Below, piece after piece: positions 27,979-37,035 of a stretch of 64,000 nucleotides of DNA. The notes beneath the pieces were generated by a model, which saw only the letters and a list, made by a program, of their open reading frames with translations, was not told the DNA's origin and searched no databases. Each line of letters begins with the position of its first letter. Within the stretch, counting starts at the first letter, position 1. This stretch comes from Corynebacterium imitans (GTDB taxonomy: Bacteria > Actinomycetota > Actinomycetes > Mycobacteriales > Mycobacteriaceae): positions 943,660 to 1,007,659 of the forward strand of contig NZ_CP009211.1 of NCBI RefSeq assembly GCF_000739455.1, given 5' to 3'. Position numbers and translations under genes: made by a program.

Positions 27979-28287
27979 GCCGGGGACCGTAATACGGATT
28001 TGGGACGAGTGGTCTTCCTAAATGGAGCTAGCTCCATCTGGGGCTGCGCCGGTTGCAACAGCCCAGGTCGCGGGTTGACGGTTTTCCCAAACGGAGCTAG
28101 CTCCATTTAGACCTGCGCCGCCCGCAAATCCCCAGGTCGCGGGTCGACGGTTTTCCCAAACGGAGCTAGCTCCATTTGGACCTGCGCCGGCTGTAAAACC
28201 CCAGGTCGCGGGCTGACGGTTTTCCTAAACGGAGCTAGCTCCATTTGGACCTGCGCCGTCGCGAGTACCTCGCCGCTAGCCGTCAGC
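27979..28287. repeat. Palindromic 69-bp repeat element, four-palindrome copy
   Basis: Four copies of GGAGCTAGCTCC start at 28024, 28093, 28162 and 28231, exactly 69 bp apart; three full units are near-identical. Most are flanked to give A/G-rich arms as in AAATGGAGCTAGCTCCATTT. One end carries CCGTAATACGG (27987-27997), 27 bp before the first palindrome; the other end is a conserved 40-bp block finishing AGCCGTCAGC near 28287. The same two ends and unit recur inverted at 58125-58294. Located between a lipoprotein gene and the convergent odhA. Apparently non-coding. Confidence 0.9.
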
Positions 28288-28360
28288 CGTTCCCGGCCGC
28301 GGAAGACAGAAGACCCCAAAACCGGCCCGCCAGCCCTGCACTCATTTGAACCAAGTCAAG

Positions 28361-28384
28361 GCGAAGGTGGAGCCGCCCATCTAA
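28361..28384 (+). repeat. Imperfect duplicate of the lipoprotein gene 3' end
   Basis: These 24 bp match 27913-27936, the last seven codons and TAA of the lipoprotein gene, with three mismatches, all transitions. The two copies bracket the palindromic element. The right copy sits 18 bp before the terminator hairpin. Confidence 0.8.
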
Positions 28385-28401
28385 ACAACAGCGAAAAAGG
28401 G

Positions 28402-28438
28402 GACCGGCCCCGGGGATAATCCCCGGGGCCGGTCTTTT
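28402..28438. terminator. Bidirectional intrinsic terminator 3' of odhA
   Basis: A perfect 14-bp inverted repeat (GACCGGCCCCGGGG, loop ATAAT, complement 28421-28434) followed by TTTT on the plus strand and by CCCCTTTTT on the minus strand. It ends odhA transcription and whatever arrives from the lipoprotein side. Confidence 0.92.
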
Positions 28439-28460
28439 GGCGTGTGCGCGAAGCACGGGC

Positions 28461-31400
28461 CTACTTCTTGAAGGCCTCCTCGAGCAGTGCCTTCTCCTCC
28501 TGCTGGTGCACCTTCGCCACACCGGTTGCGGTGGTGGACTGGGAGCGGCGGGAGACGCGGACCATTTCCGGCATGTCCGGGATCAGGTTGCGCAGGTGCT
28601 CGTTGTAGAACGGCCATGCACCCTGGTTGGCCGGCTCGTCCTGCACCCAGCGGATCTCCTTCGCGTTCGGGTAGTTGGCAAACGCGTCGCGCAGGCGGTT
28701 GAACGGGATCGGGTGGAGCATCTCGATGCGGATGATCGCGACGTCGTCGCGGCCGTCCTTCTCGCGCTTCTTCTCCAACTCCCAGTAGATCTTGCCGGAG
28801 CAGAGCATGATCGTGGTGACCTTGTCCGTGTCCGCGATCTTCTTGTTGCCGCGCTCGACGAAGTTCGGGTCGTCGATGACGGACTGGAAGCGGTCCACCT
28901 CGATGAAGTCGGACGGCTGGGAGACTGCCGCCTTGTTACGCAGCATGGACTTCGGGCTGAAGACCACCAGCGGGCGCTTCATCTCACCGAGCGCCTGGCG
29001 GCGCAGGAGGTGGAAGTGGTTAGCCGGGGTCGACGGCTGGGCGATGGTCATGGAGCCCTCGGCGACAAGCTGCAGGTAACGCTCGATGCGTGCCGAGGAG
29101 TGGTCCGGGCCCTGGCCCTCGTAGCCGTGGGGGAGCAGCAGCGTCAGCGAGGACAGCTCGCCCCACTTGGTCTCGCCGGAGGAGACGTACTCGTCGATGA
29201 TGGTCTGCGCACCGTTGGCAAAGTCGCCGAACTGCGCTTCCCAGGCCACCATGGCGTCCTTGTTACCCAGGGTGTAGCCGTACTCGAAGCCCATGCCCGC
29301 GAACTCGGTGAGCGCGGAGTTGTAGACCTCGAAGCGGCCGCCGTTTCCGGCCTCGATCGCGTTGTGATCAAGCGGGTTGAAGGCTTCGCCGTTCTCCGGG
29401 TTGTACAGGACCGCGTGGCGCTGGGTGAAAGTACCGCGCTGGGAGTCCTCGCCGGCGAGGCGGACGAACTTGCCCTCCTCGGCTAGGGAACCGAAGGCGA
29501 GCAGCTCGCCCCAACCCCAGTCGATGTCGCCGTCGGCAAAGGAGCCGCCGCGCTTCTTCATCACAGACTTCAGACGCTTGTTCGCGGTGAAGTCCTCCGG
29601 CAGGTCCACGAAGGCCTCGGCGAGACGCTTGAAGGTGTCCTCGCTGATCGAGGTGTCCAAGCCGCGGGTGAGCTCCTGCGAGTCGGTGATACCGGTCTGC
29701 TCGCTCGGCTGGCCCTTGTTCTCCTTCACGTCGGTGAACACGGAGTCCAGCTGGTCGTGGAAGTCCTGTGCGGCCTTCTCTGCGTCCTCAGCGGTGATGT
29801 CGCCACGGCCGATGAGGTCCTTGGTGTAGCGGGTACGCACCGAGTCGTGGTTGTGGATGCGGTCATACATCACTGGCTGGGTCACCGTCGGGTCGTCGGC
29901 CTCGTTGTGGCCGCGCAGGCGGTAGCAGATCAGGTCGATGAAGACGTCCTTGCCAAACTCGCGGCGGTACTCGGTGGCCAGCTGGGCCACCCATGCAGCT
30001 GCCTCCGGATCGTCGCCGTTGACGTGGAAGACCGGGCAGTCGAAGCCCTTAGCCAGGTCGGTGGCGTAGAAGGAGGAACGGCCGGAATCCGGGGTGGTGG
30101 TGAAGCCGATCTGGTTGTTTACCACGATGTGGACGGTGCCGCCGACGGAGTAGCCCGGCAGGCGAGACAGGTTCAGGGTCTCCTGGACCACGCCGAGGCC
30201 CGCAAAGGAGGCGTCGCCGTGCAGCATGATCGGGACAACCGGGTTGTCCTCGCGGATACCGGCTTCCTTGAGCAGGTCGGCCTTGGCGCGCGCCATGCCC
30301 ACCAGGACCGGGTCGACGGCCTCGAGGTGGGACGGGTTGGCGGCCAGGGAGACCTTGATCTCGCCGTCGCCGAACATCTGAATGTGCTGGCCCTCGAAGC
30401 CGAGGTGGTACTTCACGTCGCCGGAGCCGCCCTGCTGGGCTGCACGCATGTTGCCCTCAAACTCGTTGAAGATGGTGGCAACCGGCTTGCCAACGATGTT
30501 GAACAGGACGTTCAGGCGGCCGCGGTGCGGCATGCCGATGACGACCTCGTCGAGGCCCTGGCCTGCGGCGGTGTCGATCACGGCGTCCATCAGCGGGATG
30601 AGGGTCTCTGCACCCTCGAGCGAGAAGCGCTTCTGGCCCAGGTACTTGGTCTGCAGGAAGTTCTCGAAGGCCTCGGCGGCGTTGAGCTTCTGCAGGATGT
30701 ACTTCTGCTCCGCGCTGGTCGGCTTCGGCATGCCGATCTCGAGGCGGTCGCGCAGCCACTCGCGCTCGTCGCGGTCCATCACGTGGGTGAACTCGGCACC
30801 GACGTGCAGGGTGTAGGCGGCGCGCAGGCGCGACATGACCTCACGCAGGGTCATGGTCTCCTTGCCGCCGAAGCCGCCGACGTGGAAGGTGCGGTCCAGG
30901 TCCCAGATGGTCAGGCCGTGGGACTCGAGCAGCAGGTCGCGCGAGTCCGGCACCGGCAGGCCTGGCTGGTGCCAGCGCAGTGGGTTGGTATCGGCGATGA
31001 GGTGGCCGCGGGAGCGGTAGGCCTGGATGAGCTGCATGACGCGGGTGTCCTTGTTGACACCAGAGTTCGGCAGATCCTGTGCCCAGCGCATCGGGGAGTA
31101 GGGGATGTTGAGGGCGGTGAAGATCTCGTCCCAGAACTTGTCGTCGATAAGCAGCTGGGAGATGTCGCGCAGGAACTCGCCGGACTCCGCGCCCTGGATG
31201 ACGCGGTGGTCGTAGGTGGAGGTCAGGGTGACCAGCTTGCCCACGCCGAGCTCCGCGAGACGGTCCTCGGATGCGCCGGCGAACTCGGCCGGGTAGTCCA
31301 TGGCGCCGACGCCGACGATGGTGCCCTGGCCCTTGGTCAGGCGCGGGATGGAGTGACGGGTACCGATGCCGCCCGGGTTGGTCAGCTGAATGGTCACGCC

Positions 31401-32204
31401 GGAGAAGTCGTCCATGGTCAGCTTGCCGTCGCGGGCGCGGCGAACAATGTCCTCGTAGGCGTCAATGAACTCGTCGAAGGCGAGCTTCTCGGTTTCCTTG
31501 ATCGCGGCGACGACCAGCGAGCGGGAGCCGTCCTTGCTCGGCAGGTCGATGGCCAGGCCGAGGTTGATGTGCTCCGGCTGCACTGCGAAGGACTTCTTCT
31601 CGTCCTCCTTGTAGTTCTCGTTCATGGCCGGGTGCAGCTTGGTGGCCTGGACAATCGCGTAGCCGATGATGTGGGTAAAGGAGATCTTGCCGCCGCGGGT
31701 GCGCTTGAGGTGATCGTTGATCAGCGAGCGGTTCTCAAACATCAGTTTGACCGGCATATCGCGCACGGTCGTGGCGGTGGGAACCTCAAGGGACTCGTTC
31801 ATGTTCTTGGCAATCGCCTTGAACGCGCCCTTGAGCAGGTGATAGCCCGGCTCCACCTTCACGTCGTTGATGCCATCAAGCGGCGACTTCTTCGGCTTGG
31901 GCAGCGCGGAAGTCTGCTTGTTGGAGGTGGCCTTCGCCTTCTTGGCGGCGCTGTCGACCTGGGTCTCGCGGCCATCCTGGCTTGGGGCGCCAGTGGTGGC
32001 AGCGACCTTCGCGTCGGTCTTCGGCGCGGAGGCCGTGTTGGCCTTGCCTGCGCCGCGCTTCGCGTTGTTTGCAGAACTGGGGCCGCCCTTGGCTTTAAAG
32101 AACTTGCGCCACTCCGCGTCTACGGAATTTGGGTCCTCCTGGTACTGCTGGAACATCTCGTCAACCAGCCAATCATTCTGGCCGAACGTGTTATCGCTGC
32201 TCAC
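28461..32204 (-). CDS. odhA: 2-oxoglutarate dehydrogenase OdhA (fused E2-like and E1)
   Basis: 1247 residues. Actinobacterial OdhA: an Ala/Lys-rich N-terminal stretch (to about residue 105), an E2 acyltransferase catalytic domain with TYDHRVIQGAESGEF near residue 330 but no lipoyl domain, then the thiamine-dependent E1 part (HGDASFAGLGVVQETLNLS around 660, the ThDP/Mg region; AWEAQFGDFANGAQ later). It oxidises 2-oxoglutarate to the succinyl level in the TCA cycle and works in a mixed complex with pyruvate dehydrogenase subunits. In Corynebacterium it is inhibited by unphosphorylated OdhI. ATG 32204 starts MSSDNTFGQNDWLVDEMFQQY, the conserved E1 N-terminal peptide. The 116 bp upstream to the ABC gene likely hold its promoter. 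Confidence 0.97.
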   Translation of the reverse strand: MSSDNTFGQNDWLVDEMFQQYQEDPNSVDAEWRKFFKAKGGPSSANNAKRGAGKANTASAPKTDAKVAATTGAPSQDGRETQVDSAAKKAKATSNKQTSALPKPKKSPLDGINDVKVEPGYHLLKGAFKAIAKNMNESLEVPTATTVRDMPVKLMFENRSLINDHLKRTRGGKISFTHIIGYAIVQATKLHPAMNENYKEDEKKSFAVQPEHINLGLAIDLPSKDGSRSLVVAAIKETEKLAFDEFIDAYEDIVRRARDGKLTMDDFSGVTIQLTNPGGIGTRHSIPRLTKGQGTIVGVGAMDYPAEFAGASEDRLAELGVGKLVTLTSTYDHRVIQGAESGEFLRDISQLLIDDKFWDEIFTALNIPYSPMRWAQDLPNSGVNKDTRVMQLIQAYRSRGHLIADTNPLRWHQPGLPVPDSRDLLLESHGLTIWDLDRTFHVGGFGGKETMTLREVMSRLRAAYTLHVGAEFTHVMDRDEREWLRDRLEIGMPKPTSAEQKYILQKLNAAEAFENFLQTKYLGQKRFSLEGAETLIPLMDAVIDTAAGQGLDEVVIGMPHRGRLNVLFNIVGKPVATIFNEFEGNMRAAQQGGSGDVKYHLGFEGQHIQMFGDGEIKVSLAANPSHLEAVDPVLVGMARAKADLLKEAGIREDNPVVPIMLHGDASFAGLGVVQETLNLSRLPGYSVGGTVHIVVNNQIGFTTTPDSGRSSFYATDLAKGFDCPVFHVNGDDPEAAAWVAQLATEYRREFGKDVFIDLICYRLRGHNEADDPTVTQPVMYDRIHNHDSVRTRYTKDLIGRGDITAEDAEKAAQDFHDQLDSVFTDVKENKGQPSEQTGITDSQELTRGLDTSISEDTFKRLAEAFVDLPEDFTANKRLKSVMKKRGGSFADGDIDWGWGELLAFGSLAEEGKFVRLAGEDSQRGTFTQRHAVLYNPENGEAFNPLDHNAIEAGNGGRFEVYNSALTEFAGMGFEYGYTLGNKDAMVAWEAQFGDFANGAQTIIDEYVSSGETKWGELSSLTLLLPHGYEGQGPDHSSARIERYLQLVAEGSMTIAQPSTPANHFHLLRRQALGEMKRPLVVFSPKSMLRNKAAVSQPSDFIEVDRFQSVIDDPNFVERGNKKIADTDKVTTIMLCSGKIYWELEKKREKDGRDDVAIIRIEMLHPIPFNRLRDAFANYPNAKEIRWVQDEPANQGAWPFYNEHLRNLIPDMPEMVRVSRRSQSTTATGVAKVHQQEEKALLEEAFKK

Positions 32205-32320
32205 GGCAGGTCCTCGCCTCTTTCTGTCGGGTACGATCTCGAGTGTTTTCTAGACTGTAATTCTCTTGGTCAGTAGAGCGTTAAAATCTCTACTGCATTC
32301 TTCCACGACACCATTGTTGC

Positions 32321-35300
32321 CTACCCCCGATCTCGGTTAATTGCCCACATTTGGGCGTACTTTCCTGCCGAGTTCACGAGGGCTTCGTGTGTCCCGCTCT
32401 CTATGATACGTCCTCCATCAATCACGATGATTCGGTCGGCCCGTTTCGCGGTCAGCAGCCGGTGCGCCACGATAATTGAGGTGCGCCCGGCCGTCGCGCG
32501 GTCGGCGGCGTTGAGCACCGCGTGTTCGGTGGCGGGATCGAGGGTGGCGGTGGCTTCGTCGAGAAGCACGACGTCCGGTCGCAGCATTTCCGCGCGCGCG
32601 AGTGCGATGATTTGGCGCTGACCCGAGCTTAAGCCCCGGCCGCGCTCGCCTACGGGCGCGTTGAAGCCGCCGGGGATCGCCGCGATGACATCGAGCGCAC
32701 CGAGCCTGCGCACCGCGTCCTCAATTTCGGCCTCGCGCCCGCGCACTGCGTCGCCGATGTCCCAGCCGTAGGCGATGTTATCGGCAACGGTGCCGGGGAA
32801 GAGGTAGGACTCCTGCGGCACCTGGGCGAGCGCCCGCCGCCACGCGGGCAGCGGGAAGTCGCTGATATCGGTGCCGCTTGCGGTGATGCGGCCGTGAGTC
32901 GGGTCGTAGAAGCGGGCCAAAAGCTTGACCACGGTGGATTTGCCCGCGCCCGTCGGGCCTACCAGGGCGATCGTCTCGCCGGGCTGGACGCGCAAGCCCA
33001 TGTCCTCGATGACGAGGCGCGGAGCCCCATGCTTGTCGACGCCCCCGTATCCAAAGTCCACCCCATCCAGCGCCAGCACGCCGCGGGCGGCCTCGGCGGC
33101 GGTCGGGTTGGTGCCGTGGTCGGGGACGGTGGTGCGCTCGTCGAGAAGCTGCGTGATCCGCTCGAAGCTCACGGTAGCCTGCTGCCAGGAGTCGAAGATC
33201 TGGCCCAGCTGCTGAATCGGCCCGTAAAGCTGGCCGAGGTACATGGTGAAGGCGACGAGCACGCCGACGGAGAGCTCGCCTTCGGCCACGCGCTGCGCGC
33301 CGACGCCGACGACGGCGGCCGTCATGATCTGCGAAATCGCCTGCATGCCGGGGAAGTAGGCGGCGAGCAGCGCGACCGAGCGCATGCGCAGCCGCCGGTA
33401 GTGCAGAGAGGCGCGGGCAAAGGCGTCCTCCGCGCGGGGCTCGGCGTTGTACATTTGGGTGACGCGGATGCCGCCGATGAGCTCGGCGAACTCGCCGTTG
33501 ACTGCGGAGATCTGCGTGCGCGCGGCGCGGAAGAAGCGGCGCGAATAGTGGCGGAAGACAAGTGTGGCCGCAACAATCACCGGCACGGCGCTTAGCGCGA
33601 CGAGTGTGAGCTGTCCGTCGGTGGCCAGAAGCATCGCGGAGACACCCACCAGGCTGCCGACTGCCACGATCGCCTGGGCCAGGCCCGTTTGCAGGAAGCT
33701 GGAGAGGGTATCGATGTCGGTAGTCAGGCGTGTGATGATGCGCCCCGACAGGTGCCGCTCGAAGTAGCTTAAGCCCAGCTGCTGCAGGTGCGCGTACGAG
33801 CGCAGCCGCAGCCCGTAGAGCAGGCGCTCGCCGCTGCGCGCCGACAGCACCGTCAGCCACACGTTCGCGCCCCACGCCACCAAGACCACGCCGAAAGCGG
33901 CCGCGGCGATGGTGAAGAGCGCCTGCGTATTCGCTGGGGCGATGCCTCGATCGATCGCCGCGCGGATCAGCGTCGGGAAGGCCAGGTCCGCCAGCACCCC
34001 GATGACCAGCAGTACGACCGTCGCCGCGATCAGCCCGCGCACCGCGCGGAACAGCTGCGAGACCTTGAACTCGTTGCCCGCACCCGTCGGTGTGCGCAGG
34101 CGCGCAAGCGTGGCCTCGTCCAGCCCTGGTGTCTCGTTTGCCGGGGGCAGCTTCTCGACGTTCGCGAGCACCTCCCGGTTCGCCACCACCGCATGCGGGC
34201 CGGCGTTTGCTGCGACGCGCCTCTCAGGTGCGTCCACGGCCGGCCACAGCTGGGAGTGTGTCGGTTTCGAGGAGGCGCCCGCGTCAGCGCCCGGGGCCAT
34301 GAAGCGCCGGTAGGACTCGGTGGCGACCACCTCGTAGCGCGGCCCCTCGGCGATCACGGTGCCAGCCTCGAGGACGAGCACCCGGTCGGCGTGGTCGACC
34401 GTGGACTGGCGGTGCGCGACGGTCAGCACTGCGACATCGCCGAGTTCCGTGCGGAGGTTGTGCAGGATTTCGGCTTCGGTGGCGGCGTCGATGGCGCTGG
34501 TGGCGTCGTCAAGCACGAGCACCTCCGGCCGCGAGATCAGTGCCCGGGCGAGCGCGATGCGCTGGCGCTGCCCGCCGGATAAGGTCAGGCCCCGTTCGCC
34601 GACGGTGGTGTCGTAGCCATCTTCAAGCTGCTCGATGAACTCGGTGGCGCAGGCGAGCCGGGCGGCCTCGTGTACCGCGCGAGTGAGCGCGTCGCCGCGA
34701 AGGCTGGGCGGCGCGCCGAGCGCGATGTTGTCGAAGACGGAGCTGGAGAACAAAAATGCGTCGTCGAAGACGCAGGTGACTCGCGCGCGGAGTTCGGCGG
34801 GGGAGAGGTCGGCGTAGTCGGTGGGGGTGCTGTGGGCCTCGATAAGCAGGCAGCGCCCGGCGTCAGGGTGATAGAAGCCGCCGGCGAGCTGCACGGCCAT
34901 GGTTTTGCCCGCGCCGGGCGGGCCGACCATCGCGAGCGTTTCGCCGGGGGCGACGCGGAAGCTGACCTCGCGGAGCACGGTGGTGCCGCCGGTTGCGAAG
35001 GTGACGCGTTCGAAGGCGAGCCCGACGGGGCCGGCCGGTGCCTGGCCCTGCGCCAGGGTGGTGTGCGGGGCGAGCGCGAGGACCTGGTCGAGGCGGCTGA
35101 AGCTGCTCATCCCCATTTGCAGGCGCACGTACTGGTTGGTCAGCATGGACATCGACGAGGTCAGCGACGTCAGATACGCGGTAAACGCGACGAACGTGCC
35201 GATGGTGATCCCGCCGCTGATGACGATGAGGCCGGCCGCGATGATCGTGATCACCAGCGCCACATTCGGCAGCTGGGTCAGCAGCGGCTGGAAGCGCGCC

Positions 35301-36049
35301 GTGAGCTTGGCCGCCCGCATCTTCACTGCGTACAGGTGCCGGCCCAGGGCATCAAGCTTGTCGACGCCCCGTTGCTCCCCACCAAACGCCTTGACCACCC
35401 GCACCCCGGAAATGGTCTCTTCGACGTGCTCGGCCAGATCCGCGGTGGCCTGCTGGTTGACCCAGGTCGCCGCGTAGAGCGCTTTGCGGGAGCGGTTCGC
35501 CTCCCACAGAATCACAGGCAGCAGGCACAGTGCCATCGCGGTGAGCGAGAGGTTCATGGTGCACATCACCACGAGCGTGCCGGCAAGCTGCATCGCGCGG
35601 GTGAAAAACATCGGCGTTTGCCCCAGCACCATCGCGTACTGGTTCAGATCCGAAATCGAGCGGGAGACGATCTGGCCGGTGACAATATCGTCCTGGCCTT
35701 CGCCGTCGAGCCGGTGCAGGGTGCGCAGAAGCTCCAGGCGCAGCCAGTGTTGTGAGGTCGCGGCGAGGTGGCCGGAGGCGTAGCGTCGCAAAGCGCCGAG
35801 CGCGTAGGTGACAAGCGCGATGCCCACCATCGCCCAGGCCGTGGCGGTGGTCGAGCCCGAAGCATTGCCGGTGGCGATATCCACCGCGCGGCCCGTGAGC
35901 GCTGGCAGGAATACCTGCAGTATCGCGGCGAGGGTGGCGGTGGCGAAGGCGAGCGCCGTGGAGGTGCGGTTGGCCGCAAAGGAACGGCGCAGCAGCGCGC
36001 CCCCGCGGTGTGCGGCGGGGGCGTCGTGAAGCGAACTCTGCTGCGGCAT
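32321..36049 (-). CDS. Fused dimeric ABC exporter (TMD-NBD-TMD-NBD)
   Basis: 1242 residues containing two complete ABC exporter halves in one chain. First half: membrane domain about 25-310, Walker A GPPGAGKT (Lys382), signature LSGGQRQRIALARAL, Walker B VLVLDDATSAID where D515 replaces the catalytic Glu. Second half: membrane domain about 690-960, Walker A GPTGAGKS (Lys1037), a signature altered to LSSGQRQ, Walker B LLDEATATLD (E1165). So one ATP site is canonical and one degenerate, the layout of heterodimeric exporters such as TM287/288 or TAP. Likely exports a drug, lipid or peptide. It lies directly upstream of odhA and 6 bp downstream of the following gene, a conserved corynebacterial arrangement as I recall it. 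Confidence 0.92.
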   Translation of the reverse strand: MPQQSSLHDAPAAHRGGALLRRSFAANRTSTALAFATATLAAILQVFLPALTGRAVDIATGNASGSTTATAWAMVGIALVTYALGALRRYASGHLAATSQHWLRLELLRTLHRLDGEGQDDIVTGQIVSRSISDLNQYAMVLGQTPMFFTRAMQLAGTLVVMCTMNLSLTAMALCLLPVILWEANRSRKALYAATWVNQQATADLAEHVEETISGVRVVKAFGGEQRGVDKLDALGRHLYAVKMRAAKLTARFQPLLTQLPNVALVITIIAAGLIVISGGITIGTFVAFTAYLTSLTSSMSMLTNQYVRLQMGMSSFSRLDQVLALAPHTTLAQGQAPAGPVGLAFERVTFATGGTTVLREVSFRVAPGETLAMVGPPGAGKTMAVQLAGGFYHPDAGRCLLIEAHSTPTDYADLSPAELRARVTCVFDDAFLFSSSVFDNIALGAPPSLRGDALTRAVHEAARLACATEFIEQLEDGYDTTVGERGLTLSGGQRQRIALARALISRPEVLVLDDATSAIDAATEAEILHNLRTELGDVAVLTVAHRQSTVDHADRVLVLEAGTVIAEGPRYEVVATESYRRFMAPGADAGASSKPTHSQLWPAVDAPERRVAANAGPHAVVANREVLANVEKLPPANETPGLDEATLARLRTPTGAGNEFKVSQLFRAVRGLIAATVVLLVIGVLADLAFPTLIRAAIDRGIAPANTQALFTIAAAAFGVVLVAWGANVWLTVLSARSGERLLYGLRLRSYAHLQQLGLSYFERHLSGRIITRLTTDIDTLSSFLQTGLAQAIVAVGSLVGVSAMLLATDGQLTLVALSAVPVIVAATLVFRHYSRRFFRAARTQISAVNGEFAELIGGIRVTQMYNAEPRAEDAFARASLHYRRLRMRSVALLAAYFPGMQAISQIMTAAVVGVGAQRVAEGELSVGVLVAFTMYLGQLYGPIQQLGQIFDSWQQATVSFERITQLLDERTTVPDHGTNPTAAEAARGVLALDGVDFGYGGVDKHGAPRLVIEDMGLRVQPGETIALVGPTGAGKSTVVKLLARFYDPTHGRITASGTDISDFPLPAWRRALAQVPQESYLFPGTVADNIAYGWDIGDAVRGREAEIEDAVRRLGALDVIAAIPGGFNAPVGERGRGLSSGQRQIIALARAEMLRPDVVLLDEATATLDPATEHAVLNAADRATAGRTSIIVAHRLLTAKRADRIIVIDGGRIIESGTHEALVNSAGKYAQMWAINRDRG

Positions 36050-36054
36050 AGGCG

Positions 36055-36942
36055 CTAGTTTTTGGTGGCCTCGACCGCGGCGTCGACGTTGGCGCGCTCC
36101 TTCTCGTCAGCGTCCTTGCGGTCGAAGAGGTTGCGGATCCAGGCTGCGTAGGACTTCGGGTCGAGGCTCAAACCCGCAGTCTCCTTCTCATCCTTCTCGC
36201 GCGGCGGCAGTGGGGTGGCAAAGGTTGCCGGGACCGGGGCGAGCGAGGCCGAGACACGGGAGATGATCGCGTCGGCGAGCTTGCGGTTCGCCGTCGTGCC
36301 CGCGATCGCGCCGAGGCCCAGCGGCAGCATCTTGCCGATCCACGCGCGGCGCATCCGCTTGCGCAACGTTTTCATCGCGCTGCGCGCCAGCATGCCGTTC
36401 GCCTCGGCCATACCTGGTCCGGCGAAACGGTTGAGCGTGGAGCGCGACGGCAGGCGCGTCGCGTTTTCCCCGACGAAGGTGTCGACGACGGCGAGGCCCT
36501 CGGCGTCGGCAAGCACGGTGAGCACCATCGAGCGGCGCTGCTCCGGGTCCTCCGGGTCGTCGCCGCGCAGGTACGCCGAGGCCACCGTGTAGAAAGCGGC
36601 CAGGTCCAAGAAGAGGACCGACTCGCCGGCCACCGCGGCCGAACCGGTGATCAGGCCCACCCCGGGCACGGCGGCCGCAGCACCCACGCCGGCACCGTTG
36701 GCGGAGACGGTGTTGCGGAAGTGCGCATCCATCCGCTCCTGCACCTGGGCCGGGGTGGCGTCCTCGTCCTGGCGGCGCAGCCAGTCGACGTAGGCGCGGA
36801 TCGTGCTGGTCTGCAGCTGGACTGCCTTTTCCACCGCGTTGATAAACGCGCGGCCAATCGGGCCGGAAACCTCCTTGAGCTCCGCCAGATTTTCCGGCTT
36901 GGCCTGCTCGACGGCCTTCTTGCGGCGCGAGAAGACTCCCAT
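36055..36942 (-). CDS. Conserved hypothetical protein, possible EcsC-like
   Basis: 295 residues. A hydrophobic Gly/Ala-rich core (GAGVGAAAAVPGVGLITGSA) followed by SVLFLDLAAFYTVASAYLRG and a conserved-looking GDDPEDPEQRRSMVL resembles EcsC-type proteins (AAGxxPGxG...E.A...G.D). The C-terminal third is charged. No signal peptide. SD AAAGGAGAGG precedes ATG 36942. It is 6 bp upstream of the ABC exporter and probably in the same operon. The EcsC similarity is by eye and weak. Confidence 0.65.
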   Translation of the reverse strand: MGVFSRRKKAVEQAKPENLAELKEVSGPIGRAFINAVEKAVQLQTSTIRAYVDWLRRQDEDATPAQVQERMDAHFRNTVSANGAGVGAAAAVPGVGLITGSAAVAGESVLFLDLAAFYTVASAYLRGDDPEDPEQRRSMVLTVLADAEGLAVVDTFVGENATRLPSRSTLNRFAGPGMAEANGMLARSAMKTLRKRMRRAWIGKMLPLGLGAIAGTTANRKLADAIISRVSASLAPVPATFATPLPPREKDEKETAGLSLDPKSYAAWIRNLFDRKDADEKERANVDAAVEATKN

Positions 36943-37035
36943 ATACCTCTCCTTTACCGTCCTTTAGTGCAGTATGTCTGCTCCATTCTGCTACATCGGG
37001 CGGCCGCGGGGCGAAAGCTCGCTAGTCTGGGGGCT

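Noticed and set aside
27979..28287. CRISPR array or IS element at the 69-bp repeats
   Set aside because: Whole units are alike, so there are no variable spacers, and no transposase frame exists in or beside the element.
28107..28319. Minus-strand 70-codon frame inside the palindromic element with a 23-residue repeat (QVQMELAPF)
   Set aside because: It arises because 69 is divisible by three. An in-frame stop occurs in the next unit, there is no ribosome site, and the 58-kb copy does not keep the frame.
29757..32276. Very long frame antisense to odhA, and a similar one antisense to typA (1623-3596)
   Set aside because: These are GC-rich third-position shadows of well-supported genes; no family motif or ribosome site.
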